This document shows positions 48,931 through 60,800 of a stretch of DNA of 64,000 nucleotides, in pieces; positions within the stretch are counted from its first letter, which is position 1, and each line of letters starts with the position of its first letter. Source of the stretch: Mesodorylaimus sp. YZB2_4 (taxonomy: Eukaryota; Nematoda; Enoplea; Dorylaimida; Dorylaimidae); the NCBI GenBank assembly GCA_030248295.1, contig JASANH010000055.1, positions 248,001-312,000 of the forward strand, in the 5' to 3' direction. Under the pieces are notes generated by a model that was given only the letters and a program-made list of their open reading frames with translations, did no database searches and was not told the origin of the DNA. A program made the translations under genes and the position numbers.

Positions 48931-51900
48931 TTAGTTACTGTCAATTTTGATGAGAATGGATGGCAGTTTTTTGGGATAGACTAAAATGAAGTAGACGATG
49001 AGGCCGCTGAATGCCACGCCGAAACCGACTGCACTGACCAGTGGGGCTTGGTATGTGGCGACCCCGACGACGAAGGCGTTCATAAGGAGGAAGAAGAAGT
49101 GGAGAGGAAGGGGAACCTGAAAGAGGGGAGGCACACTCGATAAACTGTACACCTCTGTATCCTCTGGTGGATCCGTCTTCGTTATGCGCTCAGGAGAACG
49201 TACCGTGGTGCACACGTGATTGGGCAAGCCCACCTATCCCACTGACTGTCCATACGTCGACATACGAGTATACTGTAGCCTAGCCAGACGGCTGACAGCC
49301 AGGGCTGCCAAGGTGGGTAGGCAGGACAGGACTTTCAGTCTCGTTTGGGACTGGCAGCAATTGGTGCGTACATCGACCCATCCCAGTTGCCCTGTCTAGG
49401 ACCTCGAGGTACACAGTCTGATTCCGACTCTATTGGTTGGTTGATAACGCTTTTTATCCGCAGCTGCTCCCTCTCACCTTGACTGCGTTATCGTGCACTT
49501 GTATTCGCTTCAGCCTTATCCAGATCAGAGCACTGATAACGAAAAATCGTTGCAGCCACAGCACGAAGACCACGTAATTGATTAACTGGTCCACACCAGC
49601 AACGTTGGCCATAATGATAGCCATGATAGCCTGCAAGACACTCAGGGTCAAGCAACGCACTGCATGTGTGAGCAATGCTGTCCAGCAGTGTTTGCTGTTG
49701 ATATGCGAAGGTGACAGTGGAGGAAAGTGTCGGACAAATGACTGCTCAGGAAAGGAAAGGAAATGAGCGCAGTAGAGGAAAGTGACCGCTCCAATGAAAC
49801 CCTTGGGAAACTATTTCAAACGGGTCCGATGCGGGAAAATAAAACAGCAGCCCAAAGTGGCATCGAAGTCCACCACAATGGCTGATAATTTTATTCTCAA
49901 AAGAGCCTCGCACCCTCGCAGCATACCTATGAATTCGCTAAATTACTTTAGTTTCCTCGCTCACTCTTCTCTTCTCTATCGTGACCGTCATGGAAGGGTG
50001 CATCCCCACAGTCCCAAGAAAAATATTTGAGGGGCTGTGAATTATAACTAAATGGGTCCTAGGAGGGAACGTGAGTGAGTAGTTACACTAGGTACACACC
50101 GCCATTGTTATACCATGCACAAAAAACACAGACTTACATAAACGCATAAAGCAGGTTGAGGGGTCTCGTGTTTTACACTCAGCAGTTTCATGAAGCTGGG
50201 GAGGTGGCCTTGACGAGCGGCAGCATAGAAGTATCTGAAATAGGAATTGTCGCGTTGTGCACGGCATGAATGAAGACTGCGGGATGGCACCTGCTGGAAG
50301 TGAACAATGAGGAATTGAGGGTGCCCATGATGACCACACCAACTATCGCGGGTATCGCGTACGAAAAGCCGCCGAGCATGACTTGGCTGAATGTCTGAAA
50401 TGCCAAGGTATAGTAGAGTGTGGATCGGTTCTGATTGCAAGGACATGCCCAGAGTTCCTCAGGGATATTATCCTGGACTGAATGCCTACTGCATACCCAT
50501 TCTCTGCTTACCTGTGCAACAGCCTCCGATTGCAAAACACCATCTTTGCCCAGGACTGCAAAATAGGCAACGTTCGCCATCAGATATATGATCATGACGA
50601 TACTGGTGCCACCAAAAATCGATAAAACTAGTGTTCTGCATGCAAATGTCACCTGGGAACTATCTGATGACAAAACTTAACATAACATACCTTTTAGGGT
50701 TGTGTAGTTCCTCCACACCAAAGTTTAGAGTATCCCAGCCGTCGTATGCCCAGAGACCACCATAGAAAGCGATCACAATATTTGTGCCCCATTCAGAACC
50801 TTGCATCGAATTGCTCAAATTTGATGCGCCATCTGCGAAAACAAATAATCAGGTCCAGCCATCGGCAAACCACACATCATGTGCTGTATAGGCCAGCAAA
50901 AACACACTGCGCACAAACTGACATTGTGAGAATCTTAATTTCTTGAATTTAACAAAAATCGAGGTCACTAAATTTGAGTGCAGTTTCAGTCGAACAATGG
51001 TCCAACGGTTTGTGACACCTGTAGAAACGACTTACTAGCAATCAGAGCGTAAATTCCAGTGGCAATAATCAACACCAATGAGCCGACTTTGCATGCTGTG
51101 ACCACAATTTGGATCTTCGCAGCGTACTTGGTCAAGTGATAAAAATTGATCCAAGTCAGGAGTACTGGAAATGACACCAACATGCACTATGACCTAGCAT
51201 GGTAAAGCCAAGGTGAGGGGGTGCTCGAAGCGGGGGCTTTACCATGTCGCGATACAGCATCATGTATTTTTTTCCATTTGTAATCACACACTACTGTGCC
51301 AATAAACTTTATATGACGATGCGTCTTGGGTTTTTCATACAGCTGCTACAGTACATCCCTGTAGCAAGAAAAAGTATTTTTAAATGTTTTCTCACGATCA
51401 GACGGTCAGACAGTCAGAGAATAGGAAAAAGTTCAACATGCGTCAGTGTGACTTACCGCGTCTACCAACCGCCCTAATTTCCTGATAAGACCGTGTTTAT
51501 CAGTAGCGATTAAGTGTTTCTTGATCATGTCACTGGTGTTTGATATTGCATCAGCTTGGGCAAAGATAGATTTTTGAGACGTTCACTAGACGCACATACG
51601 AAGTGCCCCTCTCGATCGCTTGTAGGAATGACTTTATGAAAAACGAGATCAGTGCACAGGCGTTCTGTGTTCTGGCCAAAGGAGACATCTGAGGAATGAT
51701 CCAATGTCACGTAATCGTTGAATGAATTTTGACACACTAGCCAATCATTTCAGGCAAACTGGTCGTGAGATAGGTGTCATCAAGTCGAGGAAAAATGAGC
51801 ACTACTAACTTACTGCATTTGACTAGGATAAACTGTATTCGTTCTTACGCGGTGGGATGGCCATAAAATTTTTGAATGATTTCGCATCTGTAAGCTATCA

Positions 51901-52456
51901 TATTGGCCTCACACGTTTCTGCCAGTGGTCAGTCGGCGAAGCTCCCCAACTTAATTTGACCCAAGGGCAGTGGAGTGGGTGCAAGATCCCCAACCAAGTG
52001 AGTTCAAGCGGACTTACACAATAATAGGAATCCAATTAATTTTCCCGCCACATCAGCAATATAAGGTGTGAAGCAGTAGAGAGGGGACAAGGCTTGTAAA
52101 ACGTACGAGCCGAAAGTTTTTACCAAAATAGCAATACTACAAGGTTTATAAATAACGAATGTTGTCCAGAGAAAAGCAAATGCCAGAGGGTACCATTTGA
52201 CGAAACACAAATAAGCAAAATCACCACCAGAGACTGGTATGCTAGTGCCCAGTTCCACGTAACACAGGGCGCCCACTAAACTCAAAAGTCCGCAGGTTGC
52301 CCACACGAGTAAGGACAGGCCGATAGAGCCTGTATTTTGCAGTATTCCTTGGGGTGTGATGAATATACCAGATCCAATAATATCGCCAACCAAGTAGGCT
52401 GTGGATGCAGTCACTCCCAGACGACGTGGTTCGGTCAGTGGGGCAGATGCAGCCAT
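48931..52456 (-). CDS. SLC7A: SLC7 light chain of a heteromeric amino-acid transporter (LAT/y+LAT type)
   Basis: A 12-TM exchanger that pairs with a SLC3 heavy chain at the plasma membrane. Exons are 52456-52018, 51164-51036, 50832-50691, 50635-50512, 50394-50291, 50234-50138, 49630-49478 and 49116-48931, all in phase, giving 457 residues. Matches to the family: GDIIGSGIFITPQGIL (TM1 substrate motif), GALCYVELGTSIPVSGGDFAYL, WDTLNFGVEELHNP, FTSSRYFYAAARQGHLPSFM, and DQLINYVVF. C128 (SPLYCFTP) sits where the light chain makes its disulphide to the heavy chain, so pairing is likely conserved. The donor of exon 5 (GTGCCA) is weak. The start ATG is the first in the frame; both termini are short. 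It converges on p53, with 357 bases between stop codons. Confidence 0.94.
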
Positions 52457-54028
52457 TCGTCCAATGAGTGAGCACAGCTGTTAGCCTTGTTAAGTCTACG
52501 AGCTCTCTTAAGCAGTCTCACATCGGGCGCAAAGAGTTTATGGACGATATATTTGGTGAAGCTAAGAGCACGGCCACAATGTACTTGGCAGCTTTTGTCG
52601 CCTTTGAAGAGGCGAATGGTTGTTCTGCAAGTGGGCGATAGGTGGGCAAACATTGCGTCAGGGCCAGAAGTTTGGCCTTGATGATAACAACAAGACTGTG
52701 CAGGTCACATGTTGACGCAAGCGAGACAAGAACAAAAACTTTTGTTTTTGAAGGCGATTACTCGCAGAGTTTATGAAAATGGTGTCATGTGGCAGAAAAT
52801 AAGACACATTGGCGTGTTCGCAGGATATAATGAGGCATAAGATGCAGTAGAAATATTTGCACCATTTTTCTTTGTTTCAGTTGCAAATATGATCAATTAA
52901 GAGCATGCACGAAAAGAAAACAAATGAGATCAGGGATTGACTTGTTTGTGGGGAACGCTCAAGTGGGTGCTGAGGGTGCTGGAAAAACTCTAGTACACTG
53001 AAGCCAGTACAAAATTTTCCGCCACTTGAAATATCGCTCTGAGGTTTGAAGCGATATACTTTTGTTACAGTAGGATTCACGGTAATCCAATCTGATGGTG
53101 AGTCTTGCGTTTCCAAATCCTCCCTAAGCGTATGGCATTTCCAGAAACAGCTCTGGCTCTGCCTGGCTTCCAGAAACTGATGGCTTTTCTATTGTGCTTT
53201 CTCTGCCATTCTCTGAACTCCTACGACTGAGAAGCTGTGCAATACGCGGCTCCTGCTGGGGGGGGGGGGGGCTCGAGGGAGGTGCACGCCCCATTGGATC
53301 AGATGTATCTGATCAAGATTTTAACCCCAACGACCCGCTATTACGAGCCAAAGGTCGCTCCCTCACACCACCCCGCTGCGAGCAGTTGGATAATAATATC
53401 CTCTCACTAGCACCAACTTTCAGATCTACCACCGATTTGACCTGGGAGGCGACACCAGCGGGAAATCCAAAGAGTCGCCATCAGACTTTACTAGTGCAAG
53501 ACCAGATATTTCAGGTTCGCTGGAGGCATCGAGGAAGGAAACATGAATTTTTGATTTTCTCATAGACTTGTCACGCAACACGGTCAGTTCCAAATTACCA
53601 AAGCTTAGGATCGTCAGATGTACTGTATTCCCTAGATGGACAGGGCGGTTCCCTAGTCCTATGACGTGCCCTAATTAAAAAGGTGCCCTTGGCTTACTGT
53701 AGGGTTGTGAGGCTCCCTAACTGAGGAAGTCAGTTCCGAATACTTGTCCTTTTTTTCTACCAACTTTGGAGCCTGCTGATTTTCAAGATCGCACTTTTGC
53801 TCTTCGCATTCTCAAGAGAGTTTTGGCTACACCAACACATTCCCATCGTAGACACTTCAGACAAAATTATGTTGGCAGTGATTTTGAAATTAAACAGACA
53901 GTTAGCTTCCAACACGGCTGCTGCTTTGATTGTTTTATATCAATTTGCTATTGTTACCTGTACCCCTCCTTTTAGGTTCCTTCAGGTAGAGATCTTTTGT
54001 CTTTTTATGCGAGACAGCTATAACCGAG
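52457..54028. other. Upstream of SLC7; no gene seen
   Basis: Presumably it holds the SLC7 promoter. A run of 14 G lies at 53258-53271. An open plus-strand frame at 53194-53565 spans that homopolymer and has no family resemblance. Confidence 0.45.
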
Positions 54029-54140
54029 CCTGGCAGGCGTAGGACCACACCTACGGCTGAAACATCAACCCTACGGGTTGACGTCTCCCAGCCAGGTGAG
54101 AGTATCGATTACTCTCTCCCACTCGCCATGGCCTACCAGG
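54029..54140 (+). repeat. Folded short element, family D, minimal copy
   Basis: At 112 bases this is the shortest copy and the clearest fold: outer stem CCTGGCAGGC/GCCTACCAGG, then GTAGG..CCTAC, GGCTG..CAGCC enclosing TCAACCCtacGGGTTGA, and GAGAGTAtcgatTACTCTC. Confidence 0.85.
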
Positions 54141-54324
54141 CATGTTGCTAACACAGTCACAGAGGATGGCCAATAAACACAGATCTGCTTTTTTTCCTAG
54201 CATTTCAAATATCGTACATTATTTACAGCAGGCATCGACGATAAATGCAAGGACGCAAAAACCTGAACCCTGTTTGTGCTATGACAGACCAAAAGTGCAC
54301 ACCAATCGACGGCATAACCATAAA

Positions 54325-55002
54325 TCATTGCTCGCTTGAAACAGAGAATCTCAAAAATAAAATACCATTTGTACAATGTGACTTGATTTGCACGTGAGAC
54401 TCGCTTGTGCTTCGTTTTGTATCTCGTCGAGAAACTTGTTTGGTCGTGTTCTGCACAGAATTAATGCCCTTGACCACACCGAAGGCAGGTTGTTCGACAG
54501 TTCCGGGCCCTCGAGTTACTTCCATACATTTGAGGCTGGCCCCAGTTTTGTCCTCGCCATCTTTGGTTCGTTTTAGCCATTTATGGCATGGAAATCGAAA
54601 TGTCAGGCGTAAAGCAGGGTCAGATATTTCAATGTACTCAAGAAACCAGGATGCAGCAAAACCTGCAAAAGTTGTTCGTAGATTGGAAAATAAAATTCAA
54701 TTTTTCTAGAATATACCTTTGTTATCATGCCAAAGGCAAATATTTTTGATCTGACCAATGTGAGGCACACTTCGCAATACAAATCGATCCAAGTGGCCGC
54801 GTTCAAATTTATTTTTATAATCGTTTTCGATATTATTTTGAGCATTTTTAGGTGTTTTCAATCGCAAAACATCCGTTTGTCCATTTTGCCCAAACATTTG
54901 CAAGAATACGTTCGCATCAGTTCCAGCACCAAAACGATTTCCTGTTTTTACATATACTATGTAGCTAGTGGTTGGCGGAGCGTCTTCAACACACGGAACC
55001 AT
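54325..55002 (-). CDS. PLAT/LH2-domain protein
   Basis: PLAT domains are beta-sandwiches that bind lipids or partner proteins in polycystins, lipoxygenases and LOXHD1. Two exons (55002-54717 and 54662-54325) are joined by a 54-base intron in phase and give 207 residues. The domain is plain: YIVYVKTGNRFGAGTDANVF, KFERGHLDRFVL, KNICLWHDNKG, then WFLEYIEI...RFPCHKWL. After it comes a Ser/Thr/Lys-rich tail ending FSVSSEQ. A TAA lies just upstream of the ATG in frame, so this may be the true start. But an AG within ACCACTAG at about 54955 could be an acceptor, making this the last part of a longer gene. Which of the two holds cannot be settled here. Confidence 0.85.
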
Positions 55003-57050
55003 TTTGGATTATTGTCCCTTTTCCACATTGTACTGACGAAAACGTTTTCCGAGCACCTTTTAATAGGCAGTCAGAGTGTTTGGGGAGTAGTTGGCTTGAA
55101 ACTAGGCCAATTTTAAGTAACGAGGATCTGCTGCACAGGGCGTGGGTTCCGTGGAAACGTGCGTAGGTGTATGTGTATTCATGGTTGGACTGGTCTTGCC
55201 TGTTCTATATTTAGAGTTTCATGTTTTCAAATTCAGGTGGCCAGGGTGGCGATTACTGATGTTCGCTACTGGGGTTTTTCCAATGATGTCAATGATTTGA
55301 CAGATGCATGTAGTCTTGACATACTCTGTGCGCGGAAATGCTGATTTTTCCAAATGATGCGATGAAAAAAACGCCAGTTTAAATTTAGAATTTTTCAAAA
55401 CAAAGCGAAGACCTTTTAAAATGACCCGCAGATGATTCTAGTCAACCATATATTCTAAGATGCAGAAACATGTGCCATTGATTGCTGGCTCATGAGTAGC
55501 AGCAATGAAGATCAGGCGAACCATAAAATAGGAGTCGCCTGAGCATGTGATCGCATTCGATTGAATCTCAGGAAACTGCCGTTCAATTGGGCTCAGCTGC
55601 TCCATTCCACTCCATCGGACCAATTAGCCGCGCTGGTCCAAACTTGCGCCTCGAACGTTGAGGTTCGTTCAACTCGATCTTTTAGCGTTTGCGGAAAGGT
55701 CCGAGCGGAGGAAAGGGGAAATGCGAAGATCCTACAAAACAGGGATAAAACAAGGGTAAATTCTCATTTGTTACCCCGGGGTTTTGAAAGGGCTCTAATT
55801 CAGGGAATAAATAAGGGGCTTACACGATTTCGGACAGCCCAGCCAGCTTATACAGTAGTTCCCGGTAAAATATGCCTGATGTTATTAGGCCTCCTACGTA
55901 CTTGCACTGTATTTAGGCCCTAATATCTACAGTTATGACAAAAAAATAATAATGGGCGAATGCTTCGAATGTATATTATAATTCAGATACTCACATTTCA
56001 CATACTGTACCCTGGGAGAATGTTGTAAGTGAGGGGGCTAAGGGAGGGGTGCAAAGTGAGGATTTACATACATTTCCGACAGCTGCAGATATTCGTAACT
56101 CGAAAGTCGACAGAGTCAAGATTTTTTGTGGCTTCGACTTACTAAAGGCGGTGGCCACGCAAGTTTTAAATCGGTTTGTGAACTTGCTGGACTCTTTCCC
56201 TGTGCCCGGGTGTGACCAAGCCTAGCGCGAGGAAGAGAATGTAGCAGAGCCCCATGGGACCCAGACATGCAGTAGAGTAACTGTCAGTAGGACTTTCTAC
56301 TGTTTCTGCTGAAGGAGCAGTCTACTAAGCGCAGTGACCGCGGACAGGAGCCTGCGCAACCATTTGCCAAAACCAGGGAGCATACAAATAAGTATTTGGT
56401 TCGTAAAGACCGAGTATCCTCAGCCTTTTCGAACGGCTTTCTAAGCCAAGTCTGAATCGCTCGTTCAGAAAGCTTTTCTCATGCTCTCCAGAAGCACAGC
56501 ACTCGAGTATTCATGGGATTAGTCCAGAATTAGAAAGGGAATATCACAAAATGCTGGTTCATTGACCTCAGTCTTTGTCTGACACGCATTACCCTGTTGT
56601 TTTGCTGAATATGATTCACCTGCTTACAGTAGACTCCTTCTGCTCGGAACCCTGAGCAGTAAAAACTGCTGCTTAACCATCGGTGCTAAGAAAAACTGCC
56701 AGATCGAGCGGTTGCGCCTCAGCCTCGCAATGAGCACTTTTTCCGATAGTCTTCGGTTGACTCGCGAGTCTCCTTGTACCCGTCTTCCGCTGAATACAGG
56801 CTAATCTTCCACACCTTTGCTCGATTCTTTCGTCACATATTCAGTGACCATCCCAGTGGCCTCAATGCCTATACCCTCTAAAGAAAATAAACAGAATCAT
56901 CAACGTCAACAATGCACCCTGAAATGAACCACAATTATTGTCTTTGGAGAAGCTTTTCTGTTGGGACAACTAATCCCAGAGGCGCTGGTTCGAACCACAC
57001 TCAAGGCTCACCATTTGTGTATGCATCTTGATTTCAAATCCTCCTTCTAT
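55003..57050. other. No recognisable gene; SINE-like fragment at 56965-57015
   Basis: CAGAGGCGCTGGTTCGAACCACACTC with the trailing ..CTCACCATTTGTG, then CATCTTGATTTC matches the right half of the tRNA-like family. The rest shows no coding similarity. Any 5' exons of the PLAT gene would have to lie here or to the right. Confidence 0.4.
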
Positions 57051-57740
57051 TCAAACTTTCGACACAGTGAAACAAGAGTTTCGCCATCTAGCCAGTTCTA
57101 AGAAACCAGTTTGACACCTGTTCAATTGTGTCTGCTTCGTATTCCGTGCGCGATGTTGTCTAGCTGTCATTTTTGGGATGAGATGACACACATCCCACAG
57201 TCTGCATTGTATATATCTCGTCCAACTACAGGTTCCATATCCCATTCGAGTTACGTTTACAAACTTTTCGGCAACTTTGCTTGAACGAGCACCTCGATCC
57301 TGCTACTCCGTTGCCCGCTAGGACATCGGAGTGAGTCGTTGCCGGGTGCGATGAAAACATCGAAACAGCTTCCTCTACCCGTCTACGTTCAGGATGGCTA
57401 ATGCAGTCGCATCGATTTCTTTGCCCCATTTTGCAGCTACAGGGGCTCGTTAGTCTGCCCAGCTTTCATTCGTGCACTGAATGTTAGCTTTGTAAAAAAG
57501 CGGTTTTCTTTGCGATTTCGGTGTGAATAGTTTGTTTTGTGAGTGGTGGATTGGCATTGCGGAGGTGGCGCCAAGTTTGAAGGCCATTGTGGTTGAAGTA
57601 TGGCTAATAGGAAGAGCGCGTAGCTTTCTGTTTGCACAATGACGATGCCTCGTTATGTCATGAAGCGCAGGCGTCGCCAAGATAAGATTTTTCGCCATAC
57701 GTCTTGCTGGACTCCAATGTATATCTGTGCTGTGTGTCAT
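57051..57740 (-). other. Open frames divergent from the exchanger, unassigned
   Basis: Three minus frames follow one another: from ATG 57740 (MTHSTDIHWSPARRMAKNLI...), 57429-57226 after a possible acceptor CCCTGTAG, and 57245-57051. The first starts 70 bases from the exchanger's ATG on the other strand, so a shared two-way promoter is possible. None resembles a known family. They might be 5' exons of the PLAT gene or an unrelated small gene, or chance. Confidence 0.22.
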
Positions 57741-57810
57741 CTTGCAGATTTTGTTGCGTAAAAGAGAGTCCTTGATTTTATGCGCTTTATTTCGATAATT
57801 TTATTCTAAA

Positions 57811-60800
57811 ATGAATTCGTATCGAATAATTTCGTTGATCTCAATTTTTCTTTCCTTGACTTATGGACGTTCGATAGAAAATTTTGGAAATAGCACAATT
57901 GGCGATGAGCACGAGCTGCATGGAAAAACTGGGTCTCACAACATGAGTGGTTCTATTCATGATAAAGTTCACGACATTCACGTGGCTTCGTGGAATTATT
58001 CTTACGTTGGCCAGCCATTACTCATTACTTTGTTTATTGTTGCTGTTTGCATTATCAAAATACGTAAGTCGAAACCAGTCACTCGCGGTCAATAGAATCA
58101 GTGAGTCCACTGATAAGGGGCCCAAGGAACATTTGGGGGTAACAAACTGGTTTGAAGCGAAGTTTGGGAACAGGGCTTGTCCTTCGACAATGGCGGGTTT
58201 CGTCCTGTTAGACTATACGTGGGTAGCAAAAAATGACCATACTACAGAGATGAACTAGGATTGTTTCCCCTTTTGAAGAAATCAGTTAGAAATGTGTCAT
58301 ATTTTGTCATCTTGGCATGATTTCAAGGTCTGTGTTCAGTGATGAGTAGTCAGAATGGATCCGGAATCCGAATTTATCCGGAATGATCCCATGGGAATGA
58401 AGAACAGCGATAGCGGTTGAATAATGACAGTTAGGATGCTCTATCAAGTGTACCACAAAGAGATACTCTTTGAAGGACACAGTTTTCCGCCCAGCCCAGA
58501 GTCTGCGTTCTTTTACACTGCTATCACGGGATTCAGCATTCAGAATTGAATTTAAAAGAAATTGTTCTTTTCGCTAACTTGAAAATAGCTAACTAGATAA
58601 AAGAAAATGAAAGTTTCGTTCTTACGGCGCACCCAATACATCGTATGCTGAGAATAGTCAGAATCAGCTGCAGCCTAGGAAGTTTGTTTGGAATAGATTG
58701 GTGTGGACCACCCGCTGTGGCTACGTACAAAAGACTGTAGGTCGCAGAAAAAGATGTCCAGAAAGGCTTTCAGGATCGATTTATTTTCTTGATAACAAAC
58801 ATCAAGTTACAGTCCCGCTATCAACTTCTACACACTAAAAAAGACTTATAAAATCTATCTCAATCTAAAAATTTTGACCTGCGCATCAAGGCGGGTGGAA
58901 GATGGCGTGGAAGACATCAAAGCACGTACAGTACTTTCCAGTCAAACTGGTATGATGTCTTCCGCGAGGGGTGTCGATCTTCCGCCCGACCGGGAGCTCT
59001 AGGTTACGCTCTGGTGTTTTAAAGACCAGGGGTTTCCCCTCTGACCTGAATCTGACCTTGACCGACCCCTCATCTGATCATCCAACCCCTGATCTGACCT
59101 TGACTTTGACAAGGGATGTCAATAAGAGTTTTGACATATTTCTAACTTTGACCTTGAGATCATTTTGAACATCAATACACACTGAATCAGAGAAGACCAG
59201 GCTGGCTGGACACTGAAGAATCTCCCGAACGGATAAAACTTTTACAATACATACTGACAAGGCTCTTCTGTACTCATGCTGTTTTTTAGTTTTGCACCAC
59301 GCGAAACGACTGGAAAAATTAATACCAGAATCGTGGTAAGTACCCGAGATTTTTTGGCTTTTTAATGATTTTGAGAAAGTTCACACATACAAAATATATT
59401 TTTGGGGGGGGGGGAGCAGATCTTTTGTACAATAATACGCATCGCGACCATTCACTTTGATCTTCTGATCGCGTACGAAACGCTATCTGCTGGTGTTTGT
59501 AGACAGCTCGCAATCATATGCATTTTACAAAACACCCTAGCCGTCCCGTTCCGTTCAGTCTTTGGCTCCAAAAACTATGGGCTGGCAGATACAGAATTTG
59601 CTCTGCACTGCACCGTTTTTGAATGATATTTGAGTAGTAGGCAGATAACTGATACTGAATAAGAACAGCTGCTAGAGTAAGTCGAAGAACTTCCTGTAGA
59701 AGGTACCATTGGGCCATTCAAGTCAAAAATGGTGCTTTGACTGTCGAATCAGGCATGATCGATTTTCCATGTTTTGATGTGCTGGACCGATAGCAGCCTA
59801 AAGCACTGTATGTGACAATTGGCGTATGTGGTGTCCATGCTTCAGCCTTGTTCATCTGCCTCGTGGCACTGAAAATTGCGAAATTTCAGCATACTTGTGG
59901 CTCACAGTGTCCTCGGCTCTTTCTTTTGTGCCCGCGGCCCCTTCTGCATTGTGTTGTGCGTAAGAATATACCATTTCAGAATCTTATCAGTGGGCAGTGT
60001 ATGTGGTTATTTCTAGAAGAACACTGCGAAAATACTGCACTCTATACCAGTTCGGTATCAAGAGTATACTGACATCATAATGCCACGTTTTAATGAGTTG
60101 ATAAATGCAACCTCTTAAATCTGTACAATTGAGTTTTGCTTCCTTCTCTAGCGACTAGCAAGGGAACATCGCCAAACGTTTTAAGTCGAGCTTTGCAAAA
60201 CCAAAAGTTGTTACGTGCTCCTAGCTGGATGTAAATAAAAGAAAGCTCTGAGCAAAATATTGGAGGCTTCTGGTTAACTGGTCAGAAATGGTCAGCGCCT
60301 ATAGTCCTGTGAAATTTTTTGATTCTCCTGGGTTTTTTTATTTTACAGTCCCACAACCAGAGTGTTGCAAGCTAAAACTCAGAGCCCGAAACCCGAAACC
60401 CAAAAACCGAAAATTGAAAACCGAGTTTGCTAAGAGTCCTGCATGTTTTTTTCAACGTTCGGCTTCCTTACCACACAAAAATTCAAAACTTCACGGGACT
60501 TTAGGCGCTGACCATTGCTGAGCGGTTGGCTAGACGTCTCTAATATTTTGCACAGAGTCTTCTTTAGGACCTTGGAACAAATTTTAATTTTGGCTTTGCA
60601 AATTTCGACTTAACGGTTGGCGATGCTCCCTTGTAAGTACTGACCACACCTAACTCTACAATAAGTGACTCACGATTTCAGCAGACTTTGTCACCGCACT
60701 TACGAGTTAGCAATAAGTCAAAGCATCCGTTTTCTGATTTCAGTCTACTTATTCTCCTTGGCATCATTTTCGGATTTTTATTCCTTGTGGAAGGCGCGCA

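Noticed and set aside
59815-59960. Frame resembling exchanger TM1 (LFICLVALKIAKF)
   Set aside because: TM1 is already encoded by exon 1, and the exon at 59290-59335 joins exon 1 to the next one in phase with the conserved IPESCLLI.
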